A DNA stretch of 64,000 nt from Azospirillum thiophilum (GTDB taxonomy: Bacteria; Pseudomonadota; Alphaproteobacteria; Azospirillales; Azospirillaceae). Positions 19,416-28,434 of the stretch are shown here, one piece after another. The notes beneath the pieces were generated by a model that did no database searches, was not told where the DNA came from, and was given only the letters and a program-made list of their open reading frames with translations. The position numbers were made by a program, and so were the translations under genes. Within the stretch, counting starts at the first letter, position 1; the number at the start of each line of letters is the position of its first letter. The stretch lies in NCBI RefSeq assembly GCF_001305595.1, contig NZ_CP012401.1, forward strand, positions 186,001 through 250,000, written 5' to 3'.

Positions 19416-20774
19416 TCAGCTGCGCTCGTTCGGCGATACCGCGACGCAATGGTGACCATGCTTGGTCAGGAGGGCGCAGGCCTTGCGGGCGTCCTGCTCG
19501 TCCATACCGGTCAGGCGGGCGCGATAGACGGTGTCCTTGCCGGCCTTCGCCTCCACCACGCTGGCCTTGGCCGTGCGCAGAAGGACAGGCGCCTGCTTGA
19601 CCGCCTGGCTCACCGCCTTGTTGCCGGCGGCGCGGCTGGAAAAGGCACCGACCTGCACGGCCCAATGCGACGGTCCGCCACGGGTGGACTTGGCATCGTG
19701 GGTGGGCTTGAGGTCGCGGGCGGGTGCAACCGGAACCGCGGCCACCTGCAGCGCGGCCCGGGTCGGCTTGGCCTTCACCACCGGCTCCTCGTCGTCATCG
19801 TCGCCCTCGCCGTCGATGGCATCCGACCGGCTGGTGTCGAGACTGGCCATCACCGGACCGTCGTCGCGACCCGGGCTCGCCCGGCCGAACGCCTGGTCGA
19901 GCAGCGCGGCCATCCTGTTGTCGCGCGACACCGCCGACTTGCCGCCCATCACCACCCCGACCAGCCGACGCCCGTCCCGCACCGCCGAGGCGGCGAGGTT
20001 GAAGCCGGAGGCAACGGTGTAACCGGTCTTGATGCCGTCCATGCCCTCGTACCGGGACATCAAACGGTTGTGGTTGGGCAGCGTGCGGCCGCCATAGACG
20101 AAGTTCCGGCGGCTGAAATAGGGATAATACCTGGCGTGGTCGCGCATCAGGGCGCGCGACAGCATCGCGTAGTCGCGGGCAGTCGTCACCTGCTCCATGT
20201 TCGGCAGGCCGGAGGCATTGCGGTAGAGGGTGTGGCGCATGCCGATCTCGCGCGCCTTGCGGGTCATCATCTCGGCGAAGCGCGACTCGGTGCCACCCAG
20301 CGCCTCCGCCAGGACGACGGCGGCGTCGTTGGCCGACTTGGTGACGAGGCCGAGGATCGCCGTCTCCACCTTCAGCGTCGACCCGGCGCGCAGGCCGAGC
20401 TTGGTCGGCGTCATGCTCTCCGCCCAGGAGGAGACCGGCAACTGCTGGTCGAGTCTGAGGCGCCCGTCGTCCAGGGCGTCGAAGGTCAGGTACAGCGTCA
20501 TCATCTTGGTCAGCGACGCCGGATGGACGATGGAGTCGGCATCCTGGTCGATCAGCACCTGTCCGGTGCGGGCGTCCATGACGATGGCCGCAGCCTTCGC
20601 CGCCAGCGCCTCGCCCGCGGACAGGCCGGAGCCGACCGCCACCATGCCCAGCAGCGCGGCTGCCGCGAACAGACGGCGCCCCAAACCCGCCGCACTCCGC
20701 CCGCCGGCCGTCTCCGCTGCGCGAAAGGCGAACGGAAACAGTCCGTTACGAACGGTGTTGCGCGTTACACTCAT
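19416..20774 (-). CDS. D-alanyl-D-alanine carboxypeptidase with SPOR domain
   Basis: Penicillin-binding protein of the S11 family (DacC/DacF-like), 452 residues, that trims D-Ala from peptidoglycan stem peptides in the periplasm. A hydrophobic signal segment at about 30-58 is followed by the three active-site motifs in order: SLTK (PASLTKMMTLYL), SAN (TKSANDAAVVLAEALGG) and KTG (GIKTGYTVASGFNL). A long acidic linker (GEGDDDDEEP) leads to a C-terminal SPOR domain (about 370-450, WAVQVGAFSSRAAGNKAV), which binds denuded glycan at division sites. The fusion suggests a septal role; that is inference. Confidence 0.93.
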   Translation of the reverse strand: MSVTRNTVRNGLFPFAFRAAETAGGRSAAGLGRRLFAAAALLGMVAVGSGLSAGEALAAKAAAIVMDARTGQVLIDQDADSIVHPASLTKMMTLYLTFDALDDGRLRLDQQLPVSSWAESMTPTKLGLRAGSTLKVETAILGLVTKSANDAAVVLAEALGGTESRFAEMMTRKAREIGMRHTLYRNASGLPNMEQVTTARDYAMLSRALMRDHARYYPYFSRRNFVYGGRTLPNHNRLMSRYEGMDGIKTGYTVASGFNLAASAVRDGRRLVGVVMGGKSAVSRDNRMAALLDQAFGRASPGRDDGPVMASLDTSRSDAIDGEGDDDDEEPVVKAKPTRAALQVAAVPVAPARDLKPTHDAKSTRGGPSHWAVQVGAFSSRAAGNKAVSQAVKQAPVLLRTAKASVVEAKAGKDTVYRARLTGMDEQDARKACALLTKHGHHCVAVSPNERS

Positions 20775-21072
20775 GATGGCCCCGCCAACCGCTAGATTCT
20801 GGTGCTTGGTTCAATGGTAAATTCGTGCCAAATCAGTGTCTAGCAGGAATTCGTTAATTTCTTGCTTTGGCTTTTGGCAGTGTCTGTGACCAAAATGGCG
20901 GGTCCTGTGGAAACGGGCGGTGGGGATTGGGCAGCCGCGGGCGGAGGGAGTAAGGCCGCGAGGCAGACGGGGTACCGGATGCCTCCGATCGGACGAGCCC
21001 CGGCGAACCGGCCTTGTCGACGCACCCCTTGCCCTCCACCTACCAGGGGCCGCCGACGCGAGGCAAGCGACA

Positions 21073-21804
21073 ATGAGCCGTGGTCTCCGAAGAACCGTTC
21101 TGACCGCCGTCCTGCTGGCCTTGGCCGGCTGCAGTTCGGTCGGCCCCACCGACAATCCGGTCTCCCGCAAGCTGACCTGGTTCAGCTACCTGAACGGCGA
21201 CGACCTGCGGTCGGGCTGCGGCAAGGACGGGACCGACCGGTTCCGCCTGATCTTCAACGCCGACTACAACCGGCATGTCCGCACCTACGACATCGTCGGC
21301 GATGGCGGCCAGGGCGGCGCCGTGATGGAGGCCCATGTGATCGAGGCGACCGACCTCGCCCGCATCACCCCGGCCGATCCGCTGTCGGCGGCGCGCGGCA
21401 GCGGCGCGACCACCCGGCTGACCCCGGCCCAGTTCGCCGGCTTCGTCAGCCGCCTGCGCGAGGACGGGGCGTTCGACACGCCGCCGAACGGCCTGCGGCT
21501 GCCGTCCAACGGCTTCTACTGGCTGATCAACGGCTGCCGGTCCGGGCAGTGGTTCTTCACCGCGTATCCCTATCCGTCCCGCCGCTTCACCGAGGCGGGC
21601 TTCCCGGAGGCGCTTGGCCGCATCGACCCGACCGGCGTCGCCTTCCCCGGGCTGCCCGCGCCGGACGATGCGCCGCGCACCCTGCCCGGTTCCGGACAGC
21701 TGGCGGACGGCGGCGTCTTCTTCGAGCTGCAGGTCGGCCGCAACGGGCTCGTCGGGCCGACCGCACCCTTCGGGGCGCTCCTGAGCGCCCTTGCCGGCGA
21801 GTAA
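21073..21804 (+). CDS. Hypothetical lipoprotein (243 aa)
   Basis: Begins MSRGLRRTVLTAVLLALAGCSS, a clean lipoprotein signal with lipobox LAGC (Cys near residue 19). The mature part is a compact mixed alpha/beta-looking domain with several conserved-looking Cys and aromatics (GCGKDGTDRFRLIFNADYN, NGFYWLINGCRSGQWFF). Start 21073 is preferred because it opens the signal peptide directly; upstream residues are arginine-rich and non-hydrophobic. No family recognised. Convergent with the Anbu gene, with about 20 bases between the stops. Confidence 0.75.
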   Translation: MSRGLRRTVLTAVLLALAGCSSVGPTDNPVSRKLTWFSYLNGDDLRSGCGKDGTDRFRLIFNADYNRHVRTYDIVGDGGQGGAVMEAHVIEATDLARITPADPLSAARGSGATTRLTPAQFAGFVSRLREDGAFDTPPNGLRLPSNGFYWLINGCRSGQWFFTAYPYPSRRFTEAGFPEALGRIDPTGVAFPGLPAPDDAPRTLPGSGQLADGGVFFELQVGRNGLVGPTAPFGALLSALAGE

Positions 21805-21824
21805 CCGCCGACCGCGCCGCCTGA

Positions 21825-22586
21825 TCAGGCGGTTTCGTCGGCCGGCTGGCGCGGACGCAGGCTCTCGGGCATCAGCGTCTCGACCCACGGGCCGTCCGGC
21901 ATGCGGCGGGCCAGCTCCGTCAGGTTGCGGTTCCACCATTGGCGCTGTTCGCCCAGATCGTCGTAATCGTAGTTCGACTGGCGCCAGCTGCGCGATTCGG
22001 CATGGTAGGACACCATGTCGATGGGGAAGCCGACGTCGTTGGTGGAGAAGCGGGTGCTGTCGAAGGACAGGTAGGCCAGCTTCAGCGCCGTCTGCATGTC
22101 GGTGCCGTAGGTCAGGGCACGGTCGAGGATCGGCTTGCCGTAGGCGGTGGCGCCGATCGACAGGTAGGGCGTCCGCTCGTCCACCTCGATCCAGTTGCCT
22201 TCCGGATAGACCAGGAACATGTAGGGTTCCCGGTCCTCGGCCAGCTGGCCGCCGATGATGGCATGCAGGTTGAAGTGCAGCTTGGATTCCTCCAGCGCCT
22301 CCTTGTCCTCCGCGGCAACTTGCCGCAGGCAGGCGGTGAAAGCCGACAGGGCGTCCAGCATGGTGGTGTAGGACTCGCCCCGGCGCTTCTGCATGTCGCG
22401 GCGGAGATAGGCCAGCGCCTTGTCGCGCACGCTGCGCAGGCCGGAATTCATGATGAAGAAGCGGTCGCCGCCACTGCCCATCATCGTCACCTTGCGGGCC
22501 GACGACAGTTGCGAGCCGCTGGTGATGCGACCGTCCGACAGACCGATCAGGCCGTCGCGGGTCTTGATGCCAAGGCAATAGGTCAT
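21825..22586 (-). CDS. Anbu-type proteasome homologue (ancestral beta-subunit protease)
   Basis: Predicted Ntn-hydrolase of 253 residues. It begins MTYCLGIKTRDGLIGLSDGR, so removal of the initiator Met leaves the catalytic Thr1 of the proteasome beta-fold; this fixes the start at 22586. The Asp in GLIGLSDGR and the Lys in SSARKVTMMGSGGDRFFIMNSG fit the expected Asp17/Lys33 positions. Length and spacing match COG3484/Anbu proteins. In most genomes Anbu sits with alpha-E, ATP-grasp and transglutaminase-like genes; none are in this window. Cellular substrate not known. Confidence 0.9.
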   Translation of the reverse strand: MTYCLGIKTRDGLIGLSDGRITSGSQLSSARKVTMMGSGGDRFFIMNSGLRSVRDKALAYLRRDMQKRRGESYTTMLDALSAFTACLRQVAAEDKEALEESKLHFNLHAIIGGQLAEDREPYMFLVYPEGNWIEVDERTPYLSIGATAYGKPILDRALTYGTDMQTALKLAYLSFDSTRFSTNDVGFPIDMVSYHAESRSWRQSNYDYDDLGEQRQWWNRNLTELARRMPDGPWVETLMPESLRPRQPADETA

Positions 22587-23080
22587 GATCGATAAGGATC
22601 CCGTAGATGCGGCCTGAAGGGCGGTCGGCCCGATGCGGCGCTTCGACGCGCCGCAGCTGACCATTGGCCGAAGCGAATCCCGCCCACGGCCACGCTACAC
22701 TTCTCCCATGGCCGGTAAATCCTTCGTTAAGGCAGCTGGCCGAATGCGTGGACCGAAGGCTCTGCTGCAACGCCCGCTTGGCGTTCTGTCATGGGATTTT
22801 CACGCATCCGTGGCATGGTGCGACGCAACAGTATAGGCCGGATACCTGCCGAACGGACTGTTGACACCGCCCCCGCTTAACCCATAAATTCCTTATGTTG
22901 CAGCGCAGCATGCGCTGGAGCCGCACCATGGTCCCGACGGACGGGTTGCTGCTCCAGCACTGTGCAGGCGCAACGTACAATGCTGTCGACAGGCTTCGCG
23001 ACCCGTCAAGCGGCGGCCGGGGCCACACCCCAAATCGTCGGCACTGCGAGGCCGGCATCAGCCAGGAAGGAACGCGCGTC
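22587..23080. other. Gene-free region upstream of the first phasin gene
   Basis: 494 bases between the divergent Anbu and phasin genes. The right half holds the phasin promoter and operator (22861-22911) and a 5' untranslated leader of roughly 180 bases. No coding region was supported; open frames here are GC-rich and start inside the operator. Confidence 0.55.
22861..22911 (+). promoter_or_regulatory. Phasin promoter 1 with PhaR-like operator
   Basis: TTGACA (22861-22866), a 17-base spacer and ATAAAT (22884-22889) form a sigma70-type promoter. Three bases later lies TTATGTTGCAGCGCAGCAT (22893-22911), a TGC/GCA-rich sequence like sites bound by the polyhydroxybutyrate-responsive repressor PhaR. 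It covers the expected transcription start, so a bound repressor would block initiation. The same arrangement precedes the second phasin gene. Confidence 0.72.
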
Positions 23081-23593
23081 ATGACCCAGTTCACGCCCAA
23101 GTCGCTCGAAACGGTCGCCACCCAGGCCAAGGAGCAGTATGAGGGCTTCGTGAAGGCCGGGCAGGAGCAGACGGTCAAGCAGTTCGAGCAGACCGCGACG
23201 GTCGCCAAGGAACAGTTCGAGAAGACGGCCGCCCAGATCCTGAAGAGCTACGAGGATCTGCAGGCCGCCAGCAAGGCCAACGTCGAGGCCCTGATCGCAA
23301 GCAGCAGCATCGCCGCCAAGGGCGCCGAGGATCTGGGCCGCGAGGTCGTCGCCTATGGCCAGTCGACGCTGGACAAGTCGATCACCACCGGCAAGGCGCT
23401 GCTGGGGGCCAAGAGCCTGCAGGAGGTCGTGGAACTGCAGAACGCTTTCCTGAAGTCCAGCTTCGACTCGCTGCTGGCCGAGACCGGCCGCCTGCAGGAA
23501 CTGACCACCAAGTTCACCAGCGACGCGTTCGCCCCGCTGAACGCCCGCGTCACCGCGACGGTCGAGACCTTCTCCAAGCCGCTCGCCGCCTGA
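23081..23593 (+). CDS. phaP: Phasin family protein 1
   Basis: Polyhydroxyalkanoate granule-coat protein of 170 residues. Almost entirely amphipathic helix: MTQFTPKSLETVATQAKEQY at the N-terminus, then repeated AKEQFEKTAAQILKSYEDLQ and a C-terminal phasin block (LQEVVELQNAFLKSSFDSLLAETGRLQELTTKFTSDAFAPLNARV). GGAAGGA lies upstream of the ATG at 23081. Expressed from its own promoter and closed by a terminator, separate from phasin 2 although the two share about the same C-terminal design. Stabilises granule surface and size. Confidence 0.93.
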   Translation: MTQFTPKSLETVATQAKEQYEGFVKAGQEQTVKQFEQTATVAKEQFEKTAAQILKSYEDLQAASKANVEALIASSSIAAKGAEDLGREVVAYGQSTLDKSITTGKALLGAKSLQEVVELQNAFLKSSFDSLLAETGRLQELTTKFTSDAFAPLNARVTATVETFSKPLAA

Positions 23594-23678
23594 CACCATC
23601 GCTGCCCGACTCTGTGCCCGCCCGCTGTCCCGGCGCCCCATGGCCATGCCGGGGCAGCAGACGGCCTGAGAAACTCAC

Positions 23679-23721
23679 ACGGCCCGACGACCACCTCCGG
23701 TCGCCGGGCCGTACGCTTTTT
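23679..23721 (+). terminator. Rho-independent terminator of phasin 1
   Basis: Twelve-base arms (ACGGCCCGACGA and TCGCCGGGCCGT, one mismatch) around a 10-base loop, followed by four bases and five Ts. It separates the two phasin transcription units. Confidence 0.75.
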
Positions 23722-23803
23722 GGAGCGGCCGGCCCGGCAATCGCGAGCGCCCGCAGTCGACCATCGACCGGGCAAAGTTTTTTGTGCAGTGCACAATAAG
23801 CGG

Positions 23804-23855
23804 TTGACTGGCTCCCTGCCTTCCCGTAAATATGTCTTATGTTGCGGTGCAGCAT
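23804..23855 (+). promoter_or_regulatory. Phasin promoter 2 with PhaR-like operator
   Basis: TTGACT (23804-23809), a 17-base spacer and TAAATA (23827-23832), followed four bases later by TTATGTTGCGGTGCAGCAT (23837-23855). This operator differs from the one before phasin 1 at only two of 19 bases, and spacing to the -10 box is the same within one base. Confidence 0.72.
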
Positions 23856-23967
23856 ATCTCGGGCGCCCGCCTTACCGGGGTCCGAGGGTTTCAACCCACT
23901 CCGCACCCGGTCGCCGCATCGTCGGGGCCGCGCGGTTGACCCCTGAGAGAGCGCGAGGAGCATAGCC

Positions 23968-24447
23968 ATGTCCGACAAGTTCGCCACCGCCGCCAAGTCG
24001 ATCGAAGACGCCGTCACCACCGCCAAGCAGAACATGGAAGGGCTGGTGAAGGCCCAGCAGGAGCAGGTCGAGAAGGCCTCCGCCCAGATCCTGAAGAGCT
24101 ACGACGAGCTGTCCGTCCTGACCAAGGGCAACGTCGACGCCGTCGTGAAGTCCGGCACCATCGTCGCCAAGGGCGCGGAAGAGGCCGGCAAGCAGGTCGC
24201 CGCCTTCACCCAGTCCTCGATGGAGAAGGGCGTATCGAACGCCAAGGCCCTCCTGGCAGTGAAGACGATCCAGGAGCTGTTCGAACTGCAGAACGCCTTC
24301 GCCAAGGCCAGCCTCGATGCGCTGGTGTCGGAGAGCACGAAGCTGCAGGAACTGACCGTCAAGGTCGCCAACGAGGCGTTGGTCCCGCTGAGCGCGCGCA
24401 TGAACGTCGCGGTCGAAACGCTGTCGAAGAAGCCGCTGGCCGCCTGA
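23968..24447 (+). CDS. phaP: Phasin family protein 2
   Basis: 159-residue phasin, clearly paralogous to the preceding gene: shared blocks include AQILKSYDELS, TIVAKGAEEAGKQVAAFTQSSMEKGV and LFELQNAFAKASLDALVSESTKLQELTVKVANEALVPLSARM. Helical and lysine/glutamate-rich throughout, without signal peptide. Start 23968 has GCGAGGAGC upstream. Probably arose by duplication of the whole promoter-gene unit, because the promoter architecture is conserved too. Followed by a strong terminator. Confidence 0.93.
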   Translation: MSDKFATAAKSIEDAVTTAKQNMEGLVKAQQEQVEKASAQILKSYDELSVLTKGNVDAVVKSGTIVAKGAEEAGKQVAAFTQSSMEKGVSNAKALLAVKTIQELFELQNAFAKASLDALVSESTKLQELTVKVANEALVPLSARMNVAVETLSKKPLAA

Positions 24448-24481
24448 CCATCCGCCTCCCGGCCAAGCATAGCGAGAAAAA

Positions 24482-24519
24482 GGCCCGGCACCCCGCAACG
24501 GGGGTGCCGGGCCTTTTTT
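24482..24519 (+). terminator. Rho-independent terminator of phasin 2
   Basis: Perfect 13-base stem (GGCCCGGCACCCC and its complement at 24501-24513), a six-base loop and six Ts (24514-24519). Confidence 0.92.
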
Positions 24520-24758
24520 GTTTCCGGCGGGATACCCGGCCGGCCGAGCGGTGCCGCCTTTGGGAAAGACGTAGGGTTTCCCGCCGATTGCGCTTCCCCC
24601 GGAAGCGATGTCTCCTATTTCGGAGTGGTGGGGCCTACCCGGGACCAAAGGAGGGTCTGCCAAATGGAGGGAGACCGAAAACGGCCCCTTCCCACCGCGC
24701 CCGAAATGACCATATCATTCCCATAGACAGTGCATCGTGACGACATTCGACTGGGACC
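24520..24758. promoter_or_regulatory. Upstream region of clpS-clpA
   Basis: About 240 bases between the phasin terminator and clpS. It must carry the clpS promoter. There are short GC hairpins (for example CTTCCCCCGGAAG near 24593-24605), but no confident -35/-10 pair and no heat-shock-type motif was recognised. Confidence 0.35.
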
Positions 24759-25085
24759 ATGGCCGACTCTGACAAGCGGGGCAACGACGGCACGAACAGC
24801 GGGGTGGTCGTCAAGGCCAAACCGAAGACCAAGAAGCCGTCGATGTATAAAGTCCTGATGCTGAACGACGACTACACTCCGATGGAGTTCGTCGTTCTGG
24901 TACTCGAACGCTTCTTCAGCAAATCGCGGGAGGAAGCGACCCAGATCATGCTGCATGTGCACCGGCGGGGTGTGGGGTTGTGCGGCGTGTTCACCTACGA
25001 GGTGGCGGAGACGAAAGTCACGCAGGTGATGGACTTTGCGCGCCAGAACCAGCACCCGCTGCAATGCACGTTAGAAAAGGATTAG
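24759..25085 (+). CDS. clpS: ATP-dependent Clp protease adaptor ClpS
   Basis: 108-residue adaptor that delivers N-degron substrates (bulky N-terminal residues) to ClpAP. After a lysine-rich disordered N-terminus the folded domain shows the family pattern: [24 protein letters not shown] (binding-pocket residues Asn-Asp-Asp and the Met gatekeeper), [22 protein letters not shown] and a C-terminal [13 protein letters not shown]. It lies eight bases upstream of clpA, the standard adaptor-unfoldase operon. Confidence 0.97.
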   Translation: MADSDKRGNDGTNSGVVVKAKPKTKKPSMYKVLMLNDDYTPMEFVVLVLERFFSKSREEATQIMLHVHRRGVGLCGVFTYEVAETKVTQVMDFARQNQHPLQCTLEKD

Positions 25086-25093
25086 ACCCACAC

Positions 25094-27409
25094 ATGCTGT
25101 CGCGTAACCTGGAACAGACGCTGCACCGAGCCCTGGCCCACGCGAACGAGCGCAGGCATGAATACGCGACGCTCGAACACCTGCTTCTCGCGTTGACCGA
25201 AGACTCGGATGCCACTGCCGTCTTGCGTGCCTGCGGGATCGACCTCGACCGCTTGCGCGCGGAACTGTCGGATTACCTCGACAACGAACTTGCGAACCTT
25301 ATCACGAACAGGCCCGATGACGCCAAGCCGACGGCTGGTTTCCAACGGGTTCTGCAGCGTGCGGCCATCCACGTCCAGTCGTCGGGACGTGAGGAGGTGA
25401 CGGGAGCAAATGTGCTCGTCGCCTTGTTCTCTGAACGCGAGAGCCATGCGGTCTATTTCCTGCAGGAGCAGGAGATGACCCGGTTCGACGCGGTCAACTA
25501 CATCTCTCACGGAATCGCGAAGGCTCCGGGCCGCTCGGATACCAAGCGGGTCTCGGGCGCCGACGACGAGGCGGCGGCGGAGAAGGTCGTGAAAAAAGGC
25601 AGCGAAGCGCTCGAGGCTTATTGTGTCAACCTGAACAAGAAGGCGTCGGGCGGGAAGATCGATCCGCTGATCGGCCGGGAGCAGGAGGTCGAACGGACCA
25701 TCCAGATCCTGTGCCGGCGGTCGAAGAACAACCCGCTCTACGTCGGCGACCCCGGTGTCGGCAAGACCGCCATCGCCGAGGGCCTCGCCCGCCGCATCGT
25801 CCAGCAGGAAGTGCCGGAGGTGCTGCGCAACGCCACCATCTTCGCGCTCGACATGGGCTCGCTGCTGGCCGGCACCCGCTATCGCGGCGATTTCGAGGAA
25901 CGGCTGAAGGCCGTCGTGTCGGAACTCGAGGCGACCGAAGGGGCCATCCTCTTCATCGACGAGATCCACACGGTGATCGGCGCCGGCGCCACCTCGGGCG
26001 GGGCCATGGATGCGTCGAACCTGCTGAAGCCCGCGCTGGCATCCGGCGCGCTGCGCTGCATCGGTTCGACCACCTACAAGGAATACCGCAGCTATTTCGA
26101 GAAGGACCGGGCACTGGTCCGCCGCTTCCAGAAGATCGACGTCAACGAGCCGTCGGTCGAGGATGCGATCAAGATCCTGCAGGGGCTGAAGCCCTATTAC
26201 GAGAAGCACCACAAGGTCACCTACACCAACGACGCCATCCGCGTCGCGGTGGAGCTGTCGGCCAAGTACATCGGTGACCGCAAGCTGCCCGACAAGGCGA
26301 TCGACATCATCGACGAGGTCGGCGCGGCGCAGATGCTGCTGCCGGAGAACAAGCGCCGCAAGAAGATCGGTGTAAAGGACGTGGAGGCGGTGGTCGCCAA
26401 GATCGCCCGCATCCCGCCGAAGTCGGTCAGCCGCGACGACAAGGAAACGCTGCTGAACCTGGAGCGCGACCTGAAGACCATGGTCTTCGGCCAGAACAAG
26501 GCGATCGACGCGCTGGTCTCCGCGATCAAGCTCGCCCGTGCCGGCCTGCGCGAACCGGAAAAGCCGATCGGCAACTACCTGTTCACCGGCCCGACCGGCG
26601 TCGGCAAGACCGAGGTGGCCCGCCAGCTCGCCATGACGCTGGGCATCGAGCTGACCCGCTTCGACATGTCGGAGTATATGGAGCGGCATACCGTGTCGCG
26701 GCTGATCGGTGCCCCTCCGGGCTATGTCGGCTTCGACCAGGGCGGCATGCTGACCGACGCCATCGACCAGCACCCGCACTGCGTCCTGCTGCTGGACGAG
26801 ATCGAGAAGGCCCATCCGGATCTGTTCAACATCCTGCTGCAGATCATGGACCACGGCAAGCTGACCGACCACAACGGCAAGATCGTCGATTTCCGCAACG
26901 TCATCCTGATCATGACTTCGAACGCCGGGGCCGCCGACATGGCCAAGCCCGCCATCGGCTTCGAGCGTGACCGCCGGGTCGGCGAGGACATCGAAGCGGT
27001 CGAGAAGATGTTCACGCCGGAGTTCCGCAACCGCCTGGACGCGATCATCCCCTTCGCGCCTTTGTCGCAGGAGGTCATCAACCGCGTCGTCGACAAGTTC
27101 ATCATGCAGATGGAAGCCCAGTTGGAAGACCGCGGCGTGTCCATCGAGCTGAACGAGGCGGCGCGCGAGTGGCTGGGCAAGAAGGGCTACGACCCGCTCT
27201 ACGGCGCCCGCCCGCTCGGCCGCGTGATCCAGGAGTACATCAAGAAGCCGCTGGCGGAGGAACTGCTGTTCGGCAAGCTCAGCAAGGGCGGTCTGGTCAA
27301 GGTCACGGTCAAGGACGACAAGCCGGCCTTCGACTACACCGAGGGCAACCGGCCCAAGCGCACCGCCGGTGACGACGACGAGGAGATGGTGACGGAGATG
27401 GCCGAGTAA
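25094..27409 (+). CDS. clpA: ATP-dependent Clp protease ATP-binding subunit ClpA
   Basis: Hexameric AAA+ unfoldase partner of ClpP, 771 residues. N-terminal Clp_N repeats ([25 protein letters not shown] at about 10-35), first AAA+ module with Walker [10 protein letters not shown] near 217-225 and Walker [10 protein letters not shown], second module with GPTGVGKTE near 498-506 and [13 protein letters not shown], and a C-terminal ClpB-D2-small domain. It lacks the long coiled-coil middle domain of ClpB, which supports ClpA. Start 25094 gives the conserved [14 protein letters not shown]. The IGF/IGL-type ClpP loop is represented by KPAIGFERD. Confidence 0.98.
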   Translation: MLSRNLEQTLHRALAHANERRHEYATLEHLLLALTEDSDATAVLRACGIDLDRLRAELSDYLDNELANLITNRPDDAKPTAGFQRVLQRAAIHVQSSGREEVTGANVLVALFSERESHAVYFLQEQEMTRFDAVNYISHGIAKAPGRSDTKRVSGADDEAAAEKVVKKGSEALEAYCVNLNKKASGGKIDPLIGREQEVERTIQILCRRSKNNPLYVGDPGVGKTAIAEGLARRIVQQEVPEVLRNATIFALDMGSLLAGTRYRGDFEERLKAVVSELEATEGAILFIDEIHTVIGAGATSGGAMDASNLLKPALASGALRCIGSTTYKEYRSYFEKDRALVRRFQKIDVNEPSVEDAIKILQGLKPYYEKHHKVTYTNDAIRVAVELSAKYIGDRKLPDKAIDIIDEVGAAQMLLPENKRRKKIGVKDVEAVVAKIARIPPKSVSRDDKETLLNLERDLKTMVFGQNKAIDALVSAIKLARAGLREPEKPIGNYLFTGPTGVGKTEVARQLAMTLGIELTRFDMSEYMERHTVSRLIGAPPGYVGFDQGGMLTDAIDQHPHCVLLLDEIEKAHPDLFNILLQIMDHGKLTDHNGKIVDFRNVILIMTSNAGAADMAKPAIGFERDRRVGEDIEAVEKMFTPEFRNRLDAIIPFAPLSQEVINRVVDKFIMQMEAQLEDRGVSIELNEAAREWLGKKGYDPLYGARPLGRVIQEYIKKPLAEELLFGKLSKGGLVKVTVKDDKPAFDYTEGNRPKRTAGDDDEEMVTEMAE

Positions 27410-27435
27410 CGCCGGTCCATCCCTGCCGCATGATG

Positions 27436-27465
27436 AAAAAGGAGGCCCCCGCGGCCTCCTTTTTT
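27436..27465. terminator. Bidirectional-type terminator after clpA
   Basis: Seven-base stem GGAGGCC / GGCCTCC (27441-27447 and 27453-27459) with five As before and six Ts after, so it can terminate in both directions. Confidence 0.88.
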
Positions 27466-27524
27466 CTGGCACACCGCCAGGGTCGCGCTTTTGCGCCACA
27501 GCCGGAGTGGAGTATGGTCGCGCC

Positions 27525-28400
27525 ATGACCGATCCCGCCGCCCCGCCGTCCGCGCAGTCAGCGCCACAGCCAGCCACCATGCCGCATGCCGACGACAGCG
27601 AGGCGCCCTCGCTGCCCTCTCCCGACGCGTTGCGCATCACCTTCGCCTGCGCCGACACCGAGGAGGCGCGTGCCGCCCGCACCCGGCTGGTCCATCGCTA
27701 CGGCAATGCGCCCGCAGGCGAGGCGGACGTCATCGTGGCGCTGGGCGGCGATGGATTCCTGCTGGAGACGCTGCACCGGGCTTTGGCCCGCGACCGCATC
27801 CGGCCGACGCCGGTCTACGGCATGAACCGCGGGTCGGTCGGCTTCCTGCTGAATGCCTACCGCGAGGAGGATCTGGCGGAGCGAATCGTCGCAGCCCAGC
27901 ATGTCCGGCTGCACCCGCTGCGCATGTTGGCGACGCGGGTCAACGGCGAGCGGGTCGAAGCGCTGGGCATCAACGAGGTTTCCTTGCTGCGCGAGACCAG
28001 GCAGGCGGCCAAGCTGCGCATCACCATCGACGGCGTCGTCCGGCTGCCGGAGCTGATCTGCGACGGCGCGCTGGTGGCGACGCCGGCCGGCAGCACCGCC
28101 TATAATTTGTCGGCCCATGGTCCAATCGTCCCGCTGAACGCCGGCGTCCTCGCCCTGACCCCTATCAGCGCCTTCCGCCCCCGGCGCTGGCGCGGCGCCC
28201 TGCTGCCGCATGCCGCCCGCATCACCTTCGACGTGATGGAGGAGTCGAAGCGCCCGGTCAGCGCCGTCGCCGACTTCACGGAAGTGCGCGAGGTGTTGCG
28301 GGTCGAGGTGCAGGAATGCCGCGAGGTCGGCCTGACCCTGCTGTTCGATCCCGAACTGAATTTCGAGGAACGCATCCTGAAGGAGCAGTTCGCACCGTAA
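27525..28400 (+). CDS. nadK: NAD kinase
   Basis: Phosphorylates NAD to NADP using ATP; 291 residues. A disordered N-terminal extension (about 1-38, proline/alanine-rich) precedes the catalytic fold. Signatures: [11 protein letters not shown] near residue 74, [13 protein letters not shown] near 100, [19 protein letters not shown], and [26 protein letters not shown] near 185. ATG 27525 is chosen over an in-frame GTG at 27507. It follows the clpA terminator and is convergent with the phosphatase gene. Confidence 0.96.
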   Translation: MTDPAAPPSAQSAPQPATMPHADDSEAPSLPSPDALRITFACADTEEARAARTRLVHRYGNAPAGEADVIVALGGDGFLLETLHRALARDRIRPTPVYGMNRGSVGFLLNAYREEDLAERIVAAQHVRLHPLRMLATRVNGERVEALGINEVSLLRETRQAAKLRITIDGVVRLPELICDGALVATPAGSTAYNLSAHGPIVPLNAGVLALTPISAFRPRRWRGALLPHAARITFDVMEESKRPVSAVADFTEVREVLRVEVQECREVGLTLLFDPELNFEERILKEQFAP

Positions 28401-28434
28401 GCGCCCGGCCCTCCCGCAACGCCTCCCCCTCCCC

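Larger units (their letters stand above)
23594..23967. other. Region between the two phasin genes
   Basis: 374 bases holding the terminator of phasin 1 (23679-23721), a separate inverted repeat TTGTGC AGT GCACAA at 23781-23795, and the promoter/operator of phasin 2 (23804-23855). No coding region supported. Confidence 0.6.

Noticed and set aside
20806..20835. tRNA-like GGTTCAA sequence
   Set aside because: No cloverleaf stems or anticodon arm could be formed around it.
22895..23080. Upstream extension of the phasin 1 reading frame
   Set aside because: It starts inside the operator, downstream of no ribosome-binding site, and encodes arginine/tryptophan-rich sequence unlike phasins; the ATG at 23081 has a good site.
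27507..27524. GTG start for nadK
   Set aside because: ATG 27525 gives a normal start; the GTG lies within the purine-rich stretch that probably serves as ribosome-binding site.
25082..27682. 866-codon leftward open frame opposite clpA
   Set aside because: Antisense to the well-conserved clpA; no family features.
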